A stretch of 36,646 nucleotides of DNA from Pseudomonadota bacterium (GTDB lineage Bacteria > Pseudomonadota > Gammaproteobacteria > Burkholderiales > Burkholderiaceae): the NCBI GenBank assembly GCA_963205525.1, contig CAUJJP010000226.1:1-36646 (forward strand). Reading direction: 5' to 3'. Positions 23,708-34,769 of the stretch are shown here, in pieces. The notes under the pieces are model-generated. The model was given only the letters and a program-made list of their open reading frames with translations. It did no database searches and was not told the origin of the DNA. A program made the translations under genes and the position numbers. The number at the start of each line of letters is the position of its first letter. The first letter of the stretch is position 1.

Positions 23708-25087
23708 CTACTTGCCGACACAAAAGCTGGCGAAGATCTCGCCCAGCAAGTCCTCGACACCGAACTCGCCGGTGATCTCGCCCAGCGCCTGCTGGGCCAG
23801 CCTCAGCTCCTCGGCCAGCAGTTCGAGCGCAGCGTCACGACGTTCGGCGAGTTCGGTCGCCACCGCCAGGTGGGTGGCGCTGCGCGCCAGCGCCTGCAAG
23901 TGGCGCTGGCGCGCAATGACCACGCCTTCGGCGCCGCTGTGCCAGCCGGCGCGGCGCAGCAGTTCGGCGCGCAGGGCCTCCAGCCCCTGGCCGGTCTGGG
24001 CCGAGATCGCGATCGCACCGGCCGGCAGAGAGGGTGGCGTCGCCAGCGCGTCGGCCTTGTTGTAGACGTGCAGCACGGCCTGGGCTGGCAGCTCGGACTC
24101 GATCTGCGCGTCGGCGGCGGCGTGGCCGGCCTCGCCAAGGTGCGTCAGGTCGTGCAGCAGCAGCACGGTGTCGGCGTCGCGGATCGCCTCCCAGCTGCGC
24201 GCCATGCCCAGGCGCTCGACTTCGTCGGCGGTCTCGTGGGCAGGGCGCAGGCCGGCGGTGTCCACCACGTGCAGCGGCACGCCCTCGATCTGTATCGTCT
24301 GCCCGATGCGGTCGCGCGTGGTGCCGGCAATGGGGGTGACGATCGCCAGCTCGGCGCCGGCCAGGGCGTTCAGCAGGCTGCTCTTGCCCACATTCGGCTG
24401 GCCGGCGAGCACCACGCGCAGGCCATCGCGCAGCAGCGCGCCCTGGCGCGCACTGGCACGCAGCGCGGCCAGCGCGGCCACGATGTCGTCGAGCTGGCGC
24501 CTTGCCTGCGCATGCTCCAGGAAATCGATCTCCTCCTCGGGGAAGTCCAGCGTCGCCTCGACCAGGGTGCGCAGGCGAACGATGCGCTGCGCCAGCGCAT
24601 GCACGCGCTGCGAGAAGTCGCCCGCCAGCGCACGCGCGGCGCTGCGTGCGGCGGCCTCGGTGCCGGCGTCTATGAGGTCGGCCACCGCCTCGGCCTGCGC
24701 CAGGTCGAGCTTGTCGTTGAGGAAGGCGCGCTCGGTGAACTCGCCCGGGCGTGCCAGGCGCAGTCCCGGCATGGCCTGCAGGCAGCGCGCCAGCAGCAGC
24801 TGCAGGACCACCGGTCCGCCGTGCGCCTGCAGCTCCAGCACGTCCTCGCCGGTGTAGCTGTGGGGCGCGGGAAAGAAGATCGCCAGCCCCTGGTCGATCG
24901 CGCGGCCGTCGTCGGCCCGCAGCGGCCCGTAATGCGCCTGGCGTGGCCGCAGCGGCCGGCCGCAGACGGCGTCGATGAGCGGCTGCAGGCCGTGGCCGGA
25001 GACGCGCACGATGCCCACCGCGCCACGGCCGGGGGCGGTGGCAACGGCGGCGATGGCTTCGTGGGCGGCGCTGGGGCCGGGGCGCAT
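23708..25087 (-). CDS. mnmE: tRNA-5-carboxymethylaminomethyl-2-thiouridine modification GTPase MnmE
   Basis: This 459-residue GTPase works with MnmG to modify the wobble uridine of several tRNAs. The N-terminal tetrahydrofolate-binding domain spans about 1-120 ([46 protein letters not shown]). Within a helical domain sits the G domain: G1 GQPNVGKSS (229-237), G2 TTRD (256-259), G3 DTAG (276-279) and a G4 NKAD. The C terminus FCVGK carries the essential Cys456. The stop codon is TAG, one of only two in the window, and here it clearly ends a full-length protein. The start is the ATG at 25087; longer upstream frames are shadows. It is last in the rpmH-to-mnmE series. Confidence 0.96.
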   Translation of the reverse strand: MRPGPSAAHEAIAAVATAPGRGAVGIVRVSGHGLQPLIDAVCGRPLRPRQAHYGPLRADDGRAIDQGLAIFFPAPHSYTGEDVLELQAHGGPVVLQLLLARCLQAMPGLRLARPGEFTERAFLNDKLDLAQAEAVADLIDAGTEAAARSAARALAGDFSQRVHALAQRIVRLRTLVEATLDFPEEEIDFLEHAQARRQLDDIVAALAALRASARQGALLRDGLRVVLAGQPNVGKSSLLNALAGAELAIVTPIAGTTRDRIGQTIQIEGVPLHVVDTAGLRPAHETADEVERLGMARSWEAIRDADTVLLLHDLTHLGEAGHAAADAQIESELPAQAVLHVYNKADALATPPSLPAGAIAISAQTGQGLEALRAELLRRAGWHSGAEGVVIARQRHLQALARSATHLAVATELAERRDAALELLAEELRLAQQALGEITGEFGVEDLLGEIFASFCVGK

Positions 25088-25229
25088 GGTGGTCTGATTC
25101 TGGCGCGCCGGCAGCGTGGATGGCGCGGGCGGAGCGATCGGACCGGCCGCGTGGCCGATGGGATCGGGCTCCTGAGCCGGCGGCTGCCGGGTCGACCCGC
25201 ATGTCTGCATGGTCGGCACCCCAGCGGCG

Positions 25230-25252
25230 AACTTCAACCCCCGGACAAGGGG
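25230..25252 (-). terminator. Weak terminator after yidC
   Basis: About 43 bp past the yidC stop the minus strand forms a CCCC...GGGG hairpin (25252-25238) followed by TTGAAGTT. The stem is short and the tail imperfect. Confidence 0.3.
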
Positions 25253-25295
25253 ATGCCGGCCCGGGCGTGAAGGATTGCAGCCAGATCGCGGCCCT

Positions 25296-26972
25296 TCACT
25301 TGCCGATCACGCCCAGCCGCTTGTTGATCACCCATTGCTGGGCGATCGACAGGATGTTGTTGGTCAGCCAGTACAGCACCAGGCCGGCGGGGAAGAAGAA
25401 GAACATGACGCCGAAGGCCAGCGGCATGAACCACATCATCTTGGCCTGCACCGGGTCCGGCGGGGTCGGGTTCAGCCAGACCTGCAGCAGCGAGGACAGG
25501 GTCATCAGCACCGGCAGGATGAACCAGGGGTCGATCGCCGACAAGTCCTTGATCCACAGGATCCAGGGCGCGTTGCGCATCTCCACGCTCGACAACAGCA
25601 CCCAGTACAGGGCGATGAAGAAGGGCATCTGCACCAGGATGGGCAGGCAGCCGCCGAGCGGGTTGACCTTCTCCTCGCGGTAGATGCGCATCATCTCCTG
25701 CTGCATCTGCTGCGGCTTGTCCTTCAGCCGCTCGCGCAGCTCCATGACGCGCGGGTTGACCGCCTTCATCTTGGCCATCGACCGGTAGGCGCTGGCGTTG
25801 AGCCAGTAGAAGGCGATCTTGAGCAGCACCACCAGGGCCACGATCGCCCAGCCCCAGTTGCCCAGCACGCCGTGCAGCTGGGTGAGCAGCCAGAACAGGG
25901 GCTTGGACAGGATGGTGAGCCAGCCGTAGTCCTTCACCAGCTCCAGGCCCGGTGCCAGCGCCGCGAGCTTGTACTCCTCCTGCGGGCCGACGTAGAGCTT
26001 GGCGGACTGGGACTTGCTCGCACCGGCCGCGATCTCGCCCAGCGGGCTCACCAGCGCCACCGTGTAGAGGTCGCTGCCCGCCTGCGCGGTGCGGAACTCG
26101 CGCTCCACCCCCGCCGGCAGCAGCCAGGCGCTGGTGAAGTAGTGCTGCACCATCGCCGCCCAGCCCTCGGTGGCCGGCTTGGGCAGCTCGACCTTGCCCT
26201 TGGCGATGTCCTCGAACGTGATCTTGTGGAACTTGCTGGCCTCGGTGTAGACCGCCGGACCGGTGAAGGTGAAGTAGAAGCTCGACTCGCCTTCGGGTGC
26301 CCGACCGTCTCGCGCGAGCTGCAGGTACAGCTGCGGCGACACCGGCGAGCTGCCGCCGTTCAGGACCTCGTGGCTGACGTCGATGGTGTAGCTGCCGCGC
26401 GCAAAGCGCAGCGTCTTGCGCAGCGTCAGGCCCTGCGGCGTGCGGCTCTCGAAGCTCACGCTCAGCTCATTGGCCTGCTCGGAGAGCTTGCGCTCGCCGG
26501 GCAGCAACTGCATGGGCGTCAGGTGGTTGGGCAGCTCCACGCCAGCCTGCTGGCTGATCAGGCCGGTCTGCGCCAGGTAGGTGCGGGTGGCGCTCTCGTC
26601 GAGCAGCTTGACCACGCGCTCGCGATGCACCGGATCCTTGAACTGCAGCAGCTCCAGTCCGACCAGGGTGCCGCCGCGGCTGTCCAGGGTGGCGCGCACG
26701 ACGTCGGTCTCTATCGTCACCGTCTGCGCCAGCGCCGCGCCGGTGGCGGGCGTGGTCGGCACCGCGCTCGCGTTCGGTGCCGTCGCGCCGGCGATCGCCG
26801 CCGGCACCCCGCTGGCCGCCTGCCCGGGGGCAGAGCCCGCCGCGGCCGCCGGTCTGGCGGTCGGCAGGCCGAACAGCGTGGGCTGCCCGGTGTGCTTGTT
26901 CCACGCGTCCCACAGCAGGACGAGCGACATCGTGAAGACCACCCACAGCAGGGTACGGCGAATGTCGGTCAT
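25296..26972 (-). CDS. yidC: Membrane protein insertase YidC
   Basis: This 558-residue inner-membrane insertase/foldase works alone or with SecYEG. It has the Gram-negative architecture: an N-terminal anchor at about residues 7-22, a Pro/Ala-rich linker (38-85), a large periplasmic P1 domain (about 85-345), then the conserved five-helix core from about 360. Core signatures are [48 protein letters not shown] and the C-terminal [21 protein letters not shown]. Residues such as the Arg in the cytoplasmic helical hairpin region ([13 protein letters not shown]) are intact. The ATG overlaps the yidD stop by 4 bp (ATGA). The gene order rpmH-rnpA-yidD-yidC-mnmE is the classic origin-proximal cluster. 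Confidence 0.97.
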   Translation of the reverse strand: MTDIRRTLLWVVFTMSLVLLWDAWNKHTGQPTLFGLPTARPAAAAGSAPGQAASGVPAAIAGATAPNASAVPTTPATGAALAQTVTIETDVVRATLDSRGGTLVGLELLQFKDPVHRERVVKLLDESATRTYLAQTGLISQQAGVELPNHLTPMQLLPGERKLSEQANELSVSFESRTPQGLTLRKTLRFARGSYTIDVSHEVLNGGSSPVSPQLYLQLARDGRAPEGESSFYFTFTGPAVYTEASKFHKITFEDIAKGKVELPKPATEGWAAMVQHYFTSAWLLPAGVEREFRTAQAGSDLYTVALVSPLGEIAAGASKSQSAKLYVGPQEEYKLAALAPGLELVKDYGWLTILSKPLFWLLTQLHGVLGNWGWAIVALVVLLKIAFYWLNASAYRSMAKMKAVNPRVMELRERLKDKPQQMQQEMMRIYREEKVNPLGGCLPILVQMPFFIALYWVLLSSVEMRNAPWILWIKDLSAIDPWFILPVLMTLSSLLQVWLNPTPPDPVQAKMMWFMPLAFGVMFFFFPAGLVLYWLTNNILSIAQQWVINKRLGVIGK

Positions 26973-27295
26973 GAAGAAATCCGGTTCGGAAGGTCTGCGG
27001 GCTCTTCGCAGCTCGGGTCTGAGCCCAGTCCCAGGCGGCTGAACAGTCCCGGCGCCCGCGCCGGCACCGGATCCAGCCCACCCTGGCACCAGGGATGGCA
27101 GCGCAGCAGGCGTCCAGTCGTGAGCGCCGCCCCGGCCGCCGCACCATGGCGGCGCAGCGCATCCAGCGCGTACTGCGAACAGCTGGGCTCGAAGCGACAG
27201 GCGTTGCCCAGCCAGGGCTTGAGCAGCCAGCGGTAGCCCTGGACCAGCCCGATCAGCGCCTGGCGCGGCAGCTCACGCAGGGCGGACCGCCTCAT
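26969..27295 (-). CDS. yidD: Membrane protein insertion efficiency factor YidD
   Basis: This 108-residue small membrane-associated protein assists insertion by YidC. The family signature is complete: LIGLVQGYRWLLKPWLGNACRFEPSCSQYALDALRRHG, then CHPWCQGGLDPVP. The usual GGxGxDPVP is slightly altered to CQGGLDPVP, giving an additional cysteine. The C-terminal 25 residues are variable. It overlaps rnpA upstream and yidC downstream, each by 4 bp, so rnpA-yidD-yidC form a tightly coupled unit. Confidence 0.94.
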   Translation of the reverse strand: MRRSALRELPRQALIGLVQGYRWLLKPWLGNACRFEPSCSQYALDALRRHGAAAGAALTTGRLLRCHPWCQGGLDPVPARAPGLFSRLGLGSDPSCEEPADLPNRISS

Positions 27296-27756
27296 CGTCG
27301 GCCCTCGCGCGCGCGGCGCCGTCCTGCATCCAGCGCCCGGTCCAGCTCGCTGCGTGCCACGCCGCGCAATGCTGCCGAAGCCGCCGAAGGGTGGTCTGCA
27401 CGCGCAAAGCCCGTCCGCAGCCGCACCAGCCACAGCCCGCCCGGCAGGCCATCGGCGTGGCGCTCGAGTGCCGCACGGATCTGACGCCGCAGCAGGTTGC
27501 GCGTGACCGCCCGGCGTGCCAGGCGCTTGGGCAGGATGGCCCCGAGCCAGAACCGGCCGCGCAACTCATCCACAGCTTGCGCTGCCGGGTTCACCAAAGC
27601 TGTGGACAAGTCTTGGCCGGTCGCGTTGTTCACCCTCGCGCGCGGGCGCGCTGGCGCCACCGGCAAATGGTGAACCGCGAAGTGGGTACTTCGCGACCAG
27701 GCTGGTGCTGCCAGCAAGCGCTGGAAGTCGGCGCTGTGCACAAGGCGGCCGATCAT
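27292..27756 (-). CDS. rnpA: Ribonuclease P protein component
   Basis: This 154-residue basic protein partners RNase P RNA in tRNA 5' processing. The RNA-binding signature LPKRLARRAVTRNLLRRQIRAA occupies residues 75-96 (the RNR motif), after FAVHHLP at the N-terminal strand. Compared with the about 120-residue E. coli protein it carries extra residues at about 33-65 and a C-terminal Arg/Ala-rich tail. The start at 27756 is 35 bp after the rpmH stop, and the gene end overlaps yidD. Three DnaA-box-like sequences lie within this coding region (27566-27574, 27601-27609, 27735-27743), the first two forming arms of a perfect inverted repeat. Confidence 0.92.
   Translation of the reverse strand: MIGRLVHSADFQRLLAAPAWSRSTHFAVHHLPVAPARPRARVNNATGQDLSTALVNPAAQAVDELRGRFWLGAILPKRLARRAVTRNLLRRQIRAALERHADGLPGGLWLVRLRTGFARADHPSAASAALRGVARSELDRALDAGRRRAREGRR
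27569..27606. repeat. Perfect 10-bp inverted repeat with DnaA-box-like arms
   Basis: TCCACAGCTT (27569-27578) and AAGCTGTGGA (27597-27606) are exact inverses. Extended outward they form TCATCCACA (27566-27574) and TGTGGACAA (27601-27609), each one mismatch from the DnaA box TTATCCACA. The element lies inside rnpA. Confidence 0.7.
27735..27743 (-). promoter_or_regulatory. DnaA-box-like site in rnpA
   Basis: TGTGCACAA reads TTGTGCACA on the minus strand, one mismatch from the relaxed box TTATNCACA. Weak evidence alone, but part of a local cluster. Confidence 0.3.
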
Positions 27757-27791
27757 CGCGGGCCGGTGCTGCCGGTCACCGCTGAAGGATG

Positions 27792-27923
27792 TCAGGCCAG
27801 GCGCTTGCGGCCCTTGGCGCGGCGTGCGTTGATCACCGCACGGCCACCGCGCGTCTTCATGCGCACGAGGAAACCGTGGGTGCGGGCGCGGCGGGTCTTG
27901 GAAGGCTGATAAGTGCGCTTCAT
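27792..27923 (-). CDS. rpmH: 50S ribosomal protein L34
   Basis: This is a 43-residue ribosomal protein, shorter than many gene-calling thresholds. The translation starts [20 protein letters not shown] and ends [12 protein letters not shown], an unmistakable L34, one residue shorter than the common 44. It binds 23S rRNA in the large subunit. It opens the leftward cluster rpmH-rnpA-yidD-yidC-mnmE and is divergent from dnaA across a 563-bp gap, the usual arrangement at a bacterial chromosome origin. Confidence 0.97.
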   Translation of the reverse strand: MKRTYQPSKTRRARTHGFLVRMKTRGGRAVINARRAKGRKRLA

Positions 27924-28216
27924 GATGAAATCCTGTGCAGGATGAAAGTGATTGGATAAGAAAAGCGTGTCCGGTCAGCGTTCACCCCAGGCTGGCGCAG
28001 ACATGGCATGCCCGTTCTGCACCCATGCCAAACGGGTGAAACCCTCGCCGGATCGGCTCGCCAACATCGGGTTCGCCAGACTCACGCGCTTCAAGCTCGT
28101 GCTCGGGCTTTCGGCTGGGCGTTCCCGACTTGCGGGCACCGCCGATGGCGTCGCCATGGTCCGCACCGCCCGCAGGCACTGCTGCGTCCCGCAAGCAGCT
28201 CACACAAACACCACAC

Positions 28217-28262
28217 TGAGCCGCCGCTTGAGCCGCCGCTTGAGCCTCGTTTGAGCCCCGTT
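28217..28262. repeat. Four tandem TGAGCC repeats in candidate oriC
   Basis: Two identical 12-mers (TGAGCCGCCGCT at 28217 and 28229) are followed by two 11-bp variants at 28241 and 28252. They could be iteron-like but do not resemble DnaA boxes. Confidence 0.7.
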
Positions 28263-28404
28263 CAATCCGCCGTTGCTGGCGCGCCCGGCCAAAGTCTTTT
28301 TCTGATTCCGGGAAACCCACGATTAGACCAGAAAATGCGTTTGCGGTCAAAGACTTGCACCACAAACAGCAGCTTTGCGCAGGGCTTGACCACGGCGCCG
28401 ACAT

Positions 28405-28413
28405 TGTGGATAA
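28405..28413 (-). promoter_or_regulatory. Perfect DnaA box
   Basis: TGTGGATAA is the exact complement of TTATCCACA. It lies 73 bp before the dnaA start, where it could serve both origin recognition and dnaA autoregulation. Confidence 0.75.
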
Positions 28414-28486
28414 CTGCGCTCCCCACCCCTTCGGACGCCGGTCCAGGGGGCGTGTCAGAACAAGATTTCCACATTTTTCGGACTGC

Positions 28487-29527
28487 ATGACCACCGACCT
28501 CTGGCAGCGCGGCTGCGAGCGTCTCGCCAGTGAACTGCCCGAGCAGCAGTTCAACACCTGGATCCGCCCCTTGCCACCCGCCGAGGTCCACGCCCCGGGC
28601 GTGGAGAGCATGCGCGTGGCGCTGAAGGTGCCCAACCGTTTCAAGCTCGACTGGATCCGCAGCCAGTACGCAGGCCGGATCGAGAGCGTGCTCAGCGACC
28701 TCGCCGGCCAGCCGGTTCGCCTGGACCTGCAGCTGGCAGCGCGCGAGCCGCTGGCGTCGTCGCACGTCCGTCCGTCGGCGAACGACGCGCGCGGTCCTGC
28801 GGCCCCGCTGACCGCCCCTCGCCCCGCCTATGCAGGGTCCGGCCCGGCGGGCGCAGACACCCCCAGCCCGCCGCCCGCGGCCAGCCGCCACAAGCTGAAC
28901 CCCGCCCTGAGCTTCGACACCCTGGTCGCCGGGCGCGCGAACCAGATGGCGCGCACCGCCGCGCTGCACGTCGCCGGCGCGCCGGGCGCGATGTACAACC
29001 CCTTGTTCATCTACGGCGGGGTCGGCCTGGGCAAGACCCATCTGGTGCACGCGGTCGGCAACGCCTTGCTCAAGGACCGTCCGGATGCGCGCGTGCTCTA
29101 TCTGCACGCCGAGCAGTTCATCAGCGACGTGGTGCGCAACTACCAGCGCAAGACCTTCGACGAACTGAAGGCCAAGTACCACCAGCTCGACCTGCTGCTG
29201 ATCGACGACGTGCAGTTCTTCGCCGGCAAGGAACGCACCCAGGAGGAGTTCTTCAACGCCTTCGAGGCGCTGCTGGCCAAGCGCGCCCACATCATCATGA
29301 CCAGCGACACCTACCCCAAGGGGCTGGCCGACATCGACGAGCGCCTGACGAGCCGCTTCGACGCCGGGCTGACGGTGGCCATCGAGCCGCCTGAGCTGGA
29401 GATGCGGGTGGCGATCCTGATGCAGAAGGCGCGCGTGGACGGCGTGGAGATGCCGGAGGACGTGGCCTTCTTCATCGCCAAGAACGTGCGTGCCAATGTG
29501 CGCGAGCTCGAAGGCGCGCTGCGCTAG
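28487..29527 (+). CDS. dnaA: DnaA N-terminal product (domains I-III), as it would be translated
   Basis: If the TAG is real and not suppressed, the first product is 346 residues: the oligomerisation domain I, the linker, and nearly all of the AAA+ ATPase up to the sensor-II helix. It would bind ATP and perhaps DnaB or itself, but could not recognise DnaA boxes because the helix-turn-helix domain IV is missing. The ATPase motifs are unmutated, which argues against a long-standing pseudogene. Confidence 0.6.
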   Translation: MTTDLWQRGCERLASELPEQQFNTWIRPLPPAEVHAPGVESMRVALKVPNRFKLDWIRSQYAGRIESVLSDLAGQPVRLDLQLAAREPLASSHVRPSANDARGPAAPLTAPRPAYAGSGPAGADTPSPPPAASRHKLNPALSFDTLVAGRANQMARTAALHVAGAPGAMYNPLFIYGGVGLGKTHLVHAVGNALLKDRPDARVLYLHAEQFISDVVRNYQRKTFDELKAKYHQLDLLLIDDVQFFAGKERTQEEFFNAFEALLAKRAHIIMTSDTYPKGLADIDERLTSRFDAGLTVAIEPPELEMRVAILMQKARVDGVEMPEDVAFFIAKNVRANVRELEGALR

Positions 29528-29905
29528 GTGCTGGCCTACGCGCGCTTCAGCCACTTGGACATCCAGATCGCGCTCGCGCGCGAGGCGCTGAAGGACTTGC
29601 TCTCCATCCACAACCGCCAGATCTCGGTGGAGAACATCCAGAAGACGGTGGCCGACTTCTACAAGATCAAGGTCGCCGACATGTACAGCAAGAAGCGGCC
29701 GGCGAGCATCGCCCGACCGCGCCAGATCGCGATGTTCCTGGCCAAGGAACTGACGCAGAAGAGCCTGCCAGAGATCGGCGAGCTGTTCGGCGGCCGCGAC
29801 CACACGACGGTGCTGCACGCGGTGCGCAAGATCGGTGGTGAACGGCACAAGAACAGCGAACTGAACCAGCAGCTGCATGTGCTGGAGCAGACCATCAAGG
29901 CCTGA
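29528..29905 (+). CDS. dnaA: DnaA C-terminal part (domain IV, DNA-binding), separate reading frame after TAG
   Basis: This open frame of 125 codons starts with a GTG immediately after the TAG. It contains the end of domain III and all of domain [42 protein letters not shown], then the helix-turn-helix and the DnaA signature [11 protein letters not shown] at residues 88-98. If translated alone by reinitiation at GTG, it would be a free DnaA-box-binding domain that could compete with full DnaA. A GAAGG lies about 13 bases before the GTG, a suboptimal distance. It is equally likely to be simply the rest of an intact dnaA with a base error. Confidence 0.5.
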   Translation: MLAYARFSHLDIQIALAREALKDLLSIHNRQISVENIQKTVADFYKIKVADMYSKKRPASIARPRQIAMFLAKELTQKSLPEIGELFGGRDHTTVLHAVRKIGGERHKNSELNQQLHVLEQTIKA

Positions 29906-30056
29906 GTGAGGCCCGTGCTCCCCGTGCTCCCTGTGCGCCCTGCGCCCTGCGTCCGCCGGCCTTCCCCCTGCCCTGGCCTCGACACCGCGGCCCGCCCCAC
30001 CCGGCAAGCTGCGCACGCAGGACAAGCCTGTGGAGAGTTTGCGGACAAGCAGCAGC

Positions 30057-30065
30057 TTGTCCACA
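30057..30065 (+). promoter_or_regulatory. DnaA-box-like site (TTGTCCACA)
   Basis: One mismatch (A to G at position 3) from TTATCCACA, embedded in the right arm of the nested inverted repeats of the dnaA-dnaN gap. Confidence 0.5.
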
Positions 30066-30174
30066 GGCGCCGGCCCGGGCGCCAACTTGTCCCAATCCAC
30101 GGGCCGGCCTGTGCGCCTTCGGTACACAGCTTTGGCGGCGCACTAAACCCTTGATCAAACAGGCGAAAATACGC

Positions 30175-30183
30175 TTGTTCACA
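30175..30183 (+). promoter_or_regulatory. DnaA-box-like site (TTGTTCACA)
   Basis: One mismatch from the relaxed box TTATNCACA, located 48 bp before the dnaN start. Confidence 0.35.
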
Positions 30184-30231
30184 GCTTCGGCCGGGACCTA
30201 CTACGGTTACCAGCCTTCAAAAGGTAAAGAC

Positions 30232-33992
<3,761 letters not shown>

Positions 33993-34043
33993 AGGTCCGC
34001 GGCCTGGCGGCAGCGCGTGACGCGGTCGACCCCCGACTGCAGC

Positions 34044-34625
34044 TCAGCCGGCCAGCGGCGACACGCCGAACCAGGCCTGATGGGCCCAGAAGGCGAACAG
34101 CGCCCAGGCCGCCAGGCCGACGAGGATGCTGAGTGCCGTCATCGCATTGCCGCCGGCCGGGTAGACCGCCCGCGTGGCGCGGTCGCGGGCCCGGGCGGCG
34201 GCATGGTCCAGCAGCGCCCAGAGCAGAAAGGCGCCGAACAGCAGCAGGTCGGCCAGCGTGCCGTTGGCCAGCAGATGGGCCAGGGCCCAGGCCATCACGC
34301 CCAGCAGCATGGGGTGGTGCAGCCAGCCCTTGAGGCGGTTGCCGGGCAGGTAGGCGGCCGCCAGCAGGACCAGCGCCACCAGCACCAGCAGCGACGCCAG
34401 GTGGCGCGTCCACAGCGGCGGCAGCCACAGCACCAGAGGGTCGGATCGCGCCTGCGCGTAGCCCCAGACCAGGAGCGCGAAGCCGAGCAGCGAGAGCAGC
34501 GAGTAGCCGCCCTTCCAGGCGTTCAGCCCGATGCGCTCTATCGTCCGTGCGCGCCAGCCGTCGGCGAAGATGCGCACCGAGTGCACGCCGAGGAAGACCA
34601 CGAGTCCGGTGATGAGCAGGGTCAC
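34044..34625 (-). CDS. NnrU family membrane protein
   Basis: This 193-residue integral membrane protein has about five or six hydrophobic helices. The start is set at the GTG at 34625, which has AGGTG five bases upstream and gives the family-typical beginning (VTLLITGLVVFLGVHSVRIFADGWR); upstream extensions are possible. NnrU-family signatures include the FLGVHSVRI motif, WKGGYSLLSLLGF, GNRLKGWLHHPMLLGVMAWALAHLLANG and the C-terminal WALFAFWAHQAWFGVSPL. NnrU is named for nitrite/NO metabolism but is a NnrS/isoprenoid-methyltransferase-like membrane protein whose exact activity is unclear. It is convergent with gyrB and stands alone. No denitrification genes are nearby, so a respiratory role is not supported by context. 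Confidence 0.83.
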   Translation of the reverse strand: MTLLITGLVVFLGVHSVRIFADGWRARTIERIGLNAWKGGYSLLSLLGFALLVWGYAQARSDPLVLWLPPLWTRHLASLLVLVALVLLAAAYLPGNRLKGWLHHPMLLGVMAWALAHLLANGTLADLLLFGAFLLWALLDHAAARARDRATRAVYPAGGNAMTALSILVGLAAWALFAFWAHQAWFGVSPLAG

Positions 34626-34769
34626 GGCGGCACCTGTCAGGCGAGCGATGGCGGCCACTGTAGCGCGGCCAGGGAACCCGGGACCGCCCAGGCCGGTCCA
34701 CGGCAGGTGGCGGATCAGCGTTGTTGCCGGACAATCCCCGCCTTTCCCGACACCCGATCGCCCACTGCC

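Larger units (their letters stand above)
27924..28486. other. rpmH-dnaA intergenic region, candidate oriC
   Basis: This 563-bp gap separates leftward and rightward origin-proximal genes. It contains one perfect DnaA box (28405-28413), a weaker box near the dnaA start (28465-28473), four tandem TGAGCC-type repeats (28217-28262), and a relatively AT-rich segment about 28295-28345 that could serve as an unwinding element. An AAGTCTTT/AAAGACTT inverted pair (28292-28299, 28349-28356) flanks that AT-rich part. The dnaA and rpmH promoters must also be here. Few boxes match consensus, so origin function is inferred mainly from gene order. Confidence 0.5.
28487..29905 (+). pseudogene. dnaA: Chromosomal replication initiator DnaA, interrupted by an in-frame TAG
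   Basis: The gene starts at the ATG at 28487 and stays in one frame to 29905, but codon 347 (29525-29527) is TAG. The first 346 residues hold domain I (about 1-75), a Pro/Ala-rich domain II linker (about 85-135) and an AAA+ domain III: Walker A GGVGLGKT (177-184), Walker B LLLIDDVQ (236-243), the arginine finger region ERLTSRF (R290) and the sensor-II Arg339 in NVRELEGALR. The TAG replaces the residue between ALR and VLAYARF, which is Lys or Arg in homologues. Domain IV follows intact. There is no frameshift and no decay elsewhere, so this looks like one base change (AAG to TAG). It may be a sequencing error, a suppressed codon or a true split. dnaN and gyrB follow normally. Confidence 0.85.
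29906..30231. other. dnaA-dnaN intergenic region with nested inverted repeats and DnaA-like boxes
   Basis: This 326-bp gap contains no gene. GGACAAGC (30043-30050) and GCTTGTCC (30055-30062) form a perfect 8-bp hairpin with an AGCA loop, and another GGACAAGC is at 30020-30027. GCCTGTGGA (30026-30034) is the inverse of TCCACAGGC (30060-30068). TTGTCCACA (30057-30065) and TTGTTCACA (30175-30183) are each one mismatch from the DnaA box. It probably carries the dnaN promoter and may be part of the origin or a DnaA-binding control site. Confidence 0.55.

Noticed and set aside
27952..28254. 100-codon open frame in the rpmH-dnaA gap
   Set aside because: No family resemblance and no ribosome-binding site; it overlaps the likely origin and rpmH promoter region.
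29525..29527. TAG read as a reassigned sense codon throughout the genome
   Set aside because: TAG ends mnmE exactly at its conserved C terminus, so it functions as a stop there. Wholesale reassignment is not supported, though local suppression remains possible.
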